Source: JANRKH01 sp033763595 (lineage in GTDB: Bacteria; Pseudomonadota; Alphaproteobacteria; Rickettsiales; Rickettsiaceae). From it: a DNA stretch of 5,839 nt. The notes beneath the pieces were generated by a model. The model ran no database searches. It had not been told where the DNA came from and saw nothing but the letters and a program-made list of their open reading frames with translations. Shown here in pieces: positions 4,634 to 5,839 of this stretch; position 1 is the stretch's first letter, and each line of letters opens with the position of its first letter. Both the position numbers and the translations under genes were made by a program. Location of the stretch: assembly GCA_033763595.1 (NCBI GenBank), contig JANRKH010000050.1, positions 1-5,839 on the forward strand. Reading direction: 5' to 3'.

Positions 4634-5839
4634 ATGTTAAACTTAAAACATTCACTCTACAGACAATATTTATCGTATTTAGTTCTTATTCCGGCTTATA
4701 TAGTTTTATCCATAATACTTATTACTTATATATGCTTTTATTCATTTGAAAATGATAAAAGAGCAATTTATTTAAAAAATGCAAGTAAGATTAGCTTAAT
4801 TATGAACAATAGCTTTGATTACATAAATAAATATTCTACTATACTTGCAAATAACATAGCATTATTAAATACCAGAGACTCAAAAACCATCGGAGATATT
4901 TTACAAAAAACATACACAGTAGCTGGAATTGGAAGCGATATTACAACTCTTACAAAATTTGATTTTGTAGATCCAGATGGCAGAGTAATAGCAAATGTTA
5001 CTGATGGCGCACTAAAAGATCAGATTTACGTCAACAAAAGTGATCGTGAATGGATGACACTTGCGCCTAAAGAGCCAATGAAACTTCACATAACACCAAC
5101 TATTGTTAAAGGCATTGTTCCAAATACAAGCATTATAGATTATGGAATTCCAGCTGGAATGGGAGTTGTAAATAAAAAGGGGAAATTTTTAGGTATAGTA
5201 TCTTCGGGCGTGGACGTAAACAAACTAGCAGTAGTATTGATCAAAGAACTCGAAAAATCTAGTCTAGAGTTTCTGATTTTAAATGATAAATATGAGTTTG
5301 TTGCTTCTTCGGCCGGCGCATCTGATAATTATAATATCATTCCAAGTAAAATAGATAAGAATACTTCTAGACATAATTATAAACCCTCCCTCCTCCCCTC
5401 ATCCATAAACATAGGAGATACTATATATTCAGCTTATGCAAGATTAGAAAATTATCCTTTTATTATATTAATCGGAGAAAATAAATATCTTGCTTCTAAA
5501 AACTTTAGAGAAAGAGTAATTCTTCCATCTTTCTTTTGTTTTTTCGTATCTAGTCTTATATTTATGCTATTTTTAACATTTAAACATAGAGTAATAAATC
5601 CACTAAAAAAACTATCAGATATAGCAAGCAATATATCTAATGGTAAATATGATGATATTGTTCCGACGTTTAATACAGAAGAACTTTCAAACCTAGCTAA
5701 TCAAATTTCAAAAATACAAAACTATACTCATCAGATTAACAAACTCAATAAGTCACTAGATCAAAAATCAGAAGAGCTCAGAGACGCACTCATTCAAAAA
5801 ACAAAAGCTCTTCTTCTTAAAGATGAATTCATACGTAAT
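4634..5839 (+). CDS. Membrane sensor histidine kinase, N-terminal part (Cache-like sensor, HAMP; truncated by window edge)
   Basis: ATG 4634 opens 402 codons with no stop before the window ends. A transmembrane helix at about 14-37 is followed by a periplasmic region (about 38-294). That region has Cache/PDC-type features: FVDPDGRVIANV (111-122), SDREWM (136-141) and VVNKKGKFLGIVSSGVDVNKL (178-198). The second transmembrane helix is at about 295-316. HAMP follows (about 317-368; INPLKKLSDIASNISNGKYD, then EELSNLANQI), then a coiled coil to about 395. The last residues, LLLKDEFIRN, are the classic lead-in to a HisKA helix, where an SHE-R-TP box should come next. The protein should sense a small periplasmic ligand and autophosphorylate. 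No response regulator is visible. The kinase domain itself is inferred, and a diguanylate cyclase or phosphatase output is less likely. No Shine-Dalgarno is visible. Confidence 0.85.
   Translation, partial: MLNLKHSLYRQYLSYLVLIPAYIVLSIILITYICFYSFENDKRAIYLKNASKISLIMNNSFDYINKYSTILANNIALLNTRDSKTIGDILQKTYTVAGIGSDITTLTKFDFVDPDGRVIANVTDGALKDQIYVNKSDREWMTLAPKEPMKLHITPTIVKGIVPNTSIIDYGIPAGMGVVNKKGKFLGIVSSGVDVNKLAVVLIKELEKSSLEFLILNDKYEFVASSAGASDNYNIIPSKIDKNTSRHNYKPSLLPSSINIGDTIYSAYARLENYPFIILIGENKYLASKNFRERVILPSFFCFFVSSLIFMLFLTFKHRVINPLKKLSDIASNISNGKYDDIVPTFNTEELSNLANQISKIQNYTHQINKLNKSLDQKSEELRDALIQKTKALLLKDEFIRN

Overview
The window is strongly AT-rich outside one RNA gene. It suggests a reduced or host-associated alphaproteobacterium, most likely in or near Rickettsiales or Holosporales. 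The main reason is a circularly permuted, two-piece tmRNA gene (ssrA) on the + strand. Its acceptor piece, ending in CCA, precedes the coding piece, an arrangement typical of Alphaproteobacteria. The low GC content, the scarcity of Shine-Dalgarno sequences and a decaying gene fit that lifestyle. The placement is an inference, since no phylogenetic marker is present beyond the tmRNA architecture.

Layout, left to right. Positions 2-115 (+) look like the last codons of an unrecognised gene that begins outside the window. Positions 274-1170 (-) encode a tyrosine recombinase of the XerC/XerD family, best matched to XerC. Directly upstream of it on the same strand, and overlapping it by four bases (ATGA), is an rmlD/rfbD-like dTDP-4-dehydrorhamnose reductase (1167-2039, -). 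These two genes form a translationally coupled pair read leftwards. Divergent from them is ssrA (about 2080-2373, +), whose tag reads ANDNNRFQVAAAA. Candidate promoters for rmlD and ssrA interlock in the short gap between them. A ComF-family phosphoribosyltransferase-like protein follows (2447-3157, +), with four intact CXXC pairs and a PRPP loop.

After a 285-base noncoding stretch with several small hairpins comes a class I SAM-dependent methyltransferase gene (3443-4563, +). It is broken twice: by a frameshift near 4081-4093 and by an in-frame TAA at 4432-4434. Its C-terminal coding sequence continues past that stop to a natural end at 4563. Its N-terminus resembles a signal peptide or membrane anchor.

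The right end (4634 to the window edge, +) is a 402-codon open frame with no stop. It encodes a membrane sensor histidine kinase with two transmembrane helices, a Cache-like periplasmic domain, HAMP and a coiled coil. The window cuts it just before the expected phospho-acceptor histidine.

Functionally this is a mix of housekeeping genes (chromosome dimer resolution, trans-translation) with surface-sugar synthesis, a ComF protein and sensing. No single pathway links them. I found no CRISPR array, insertion sequence, prophage or clear new defence system. The most notable points are the tmRNA details, the interlocked promoters, the doubly broken methyltransferase and the unusual rmlD-xerC coupling.
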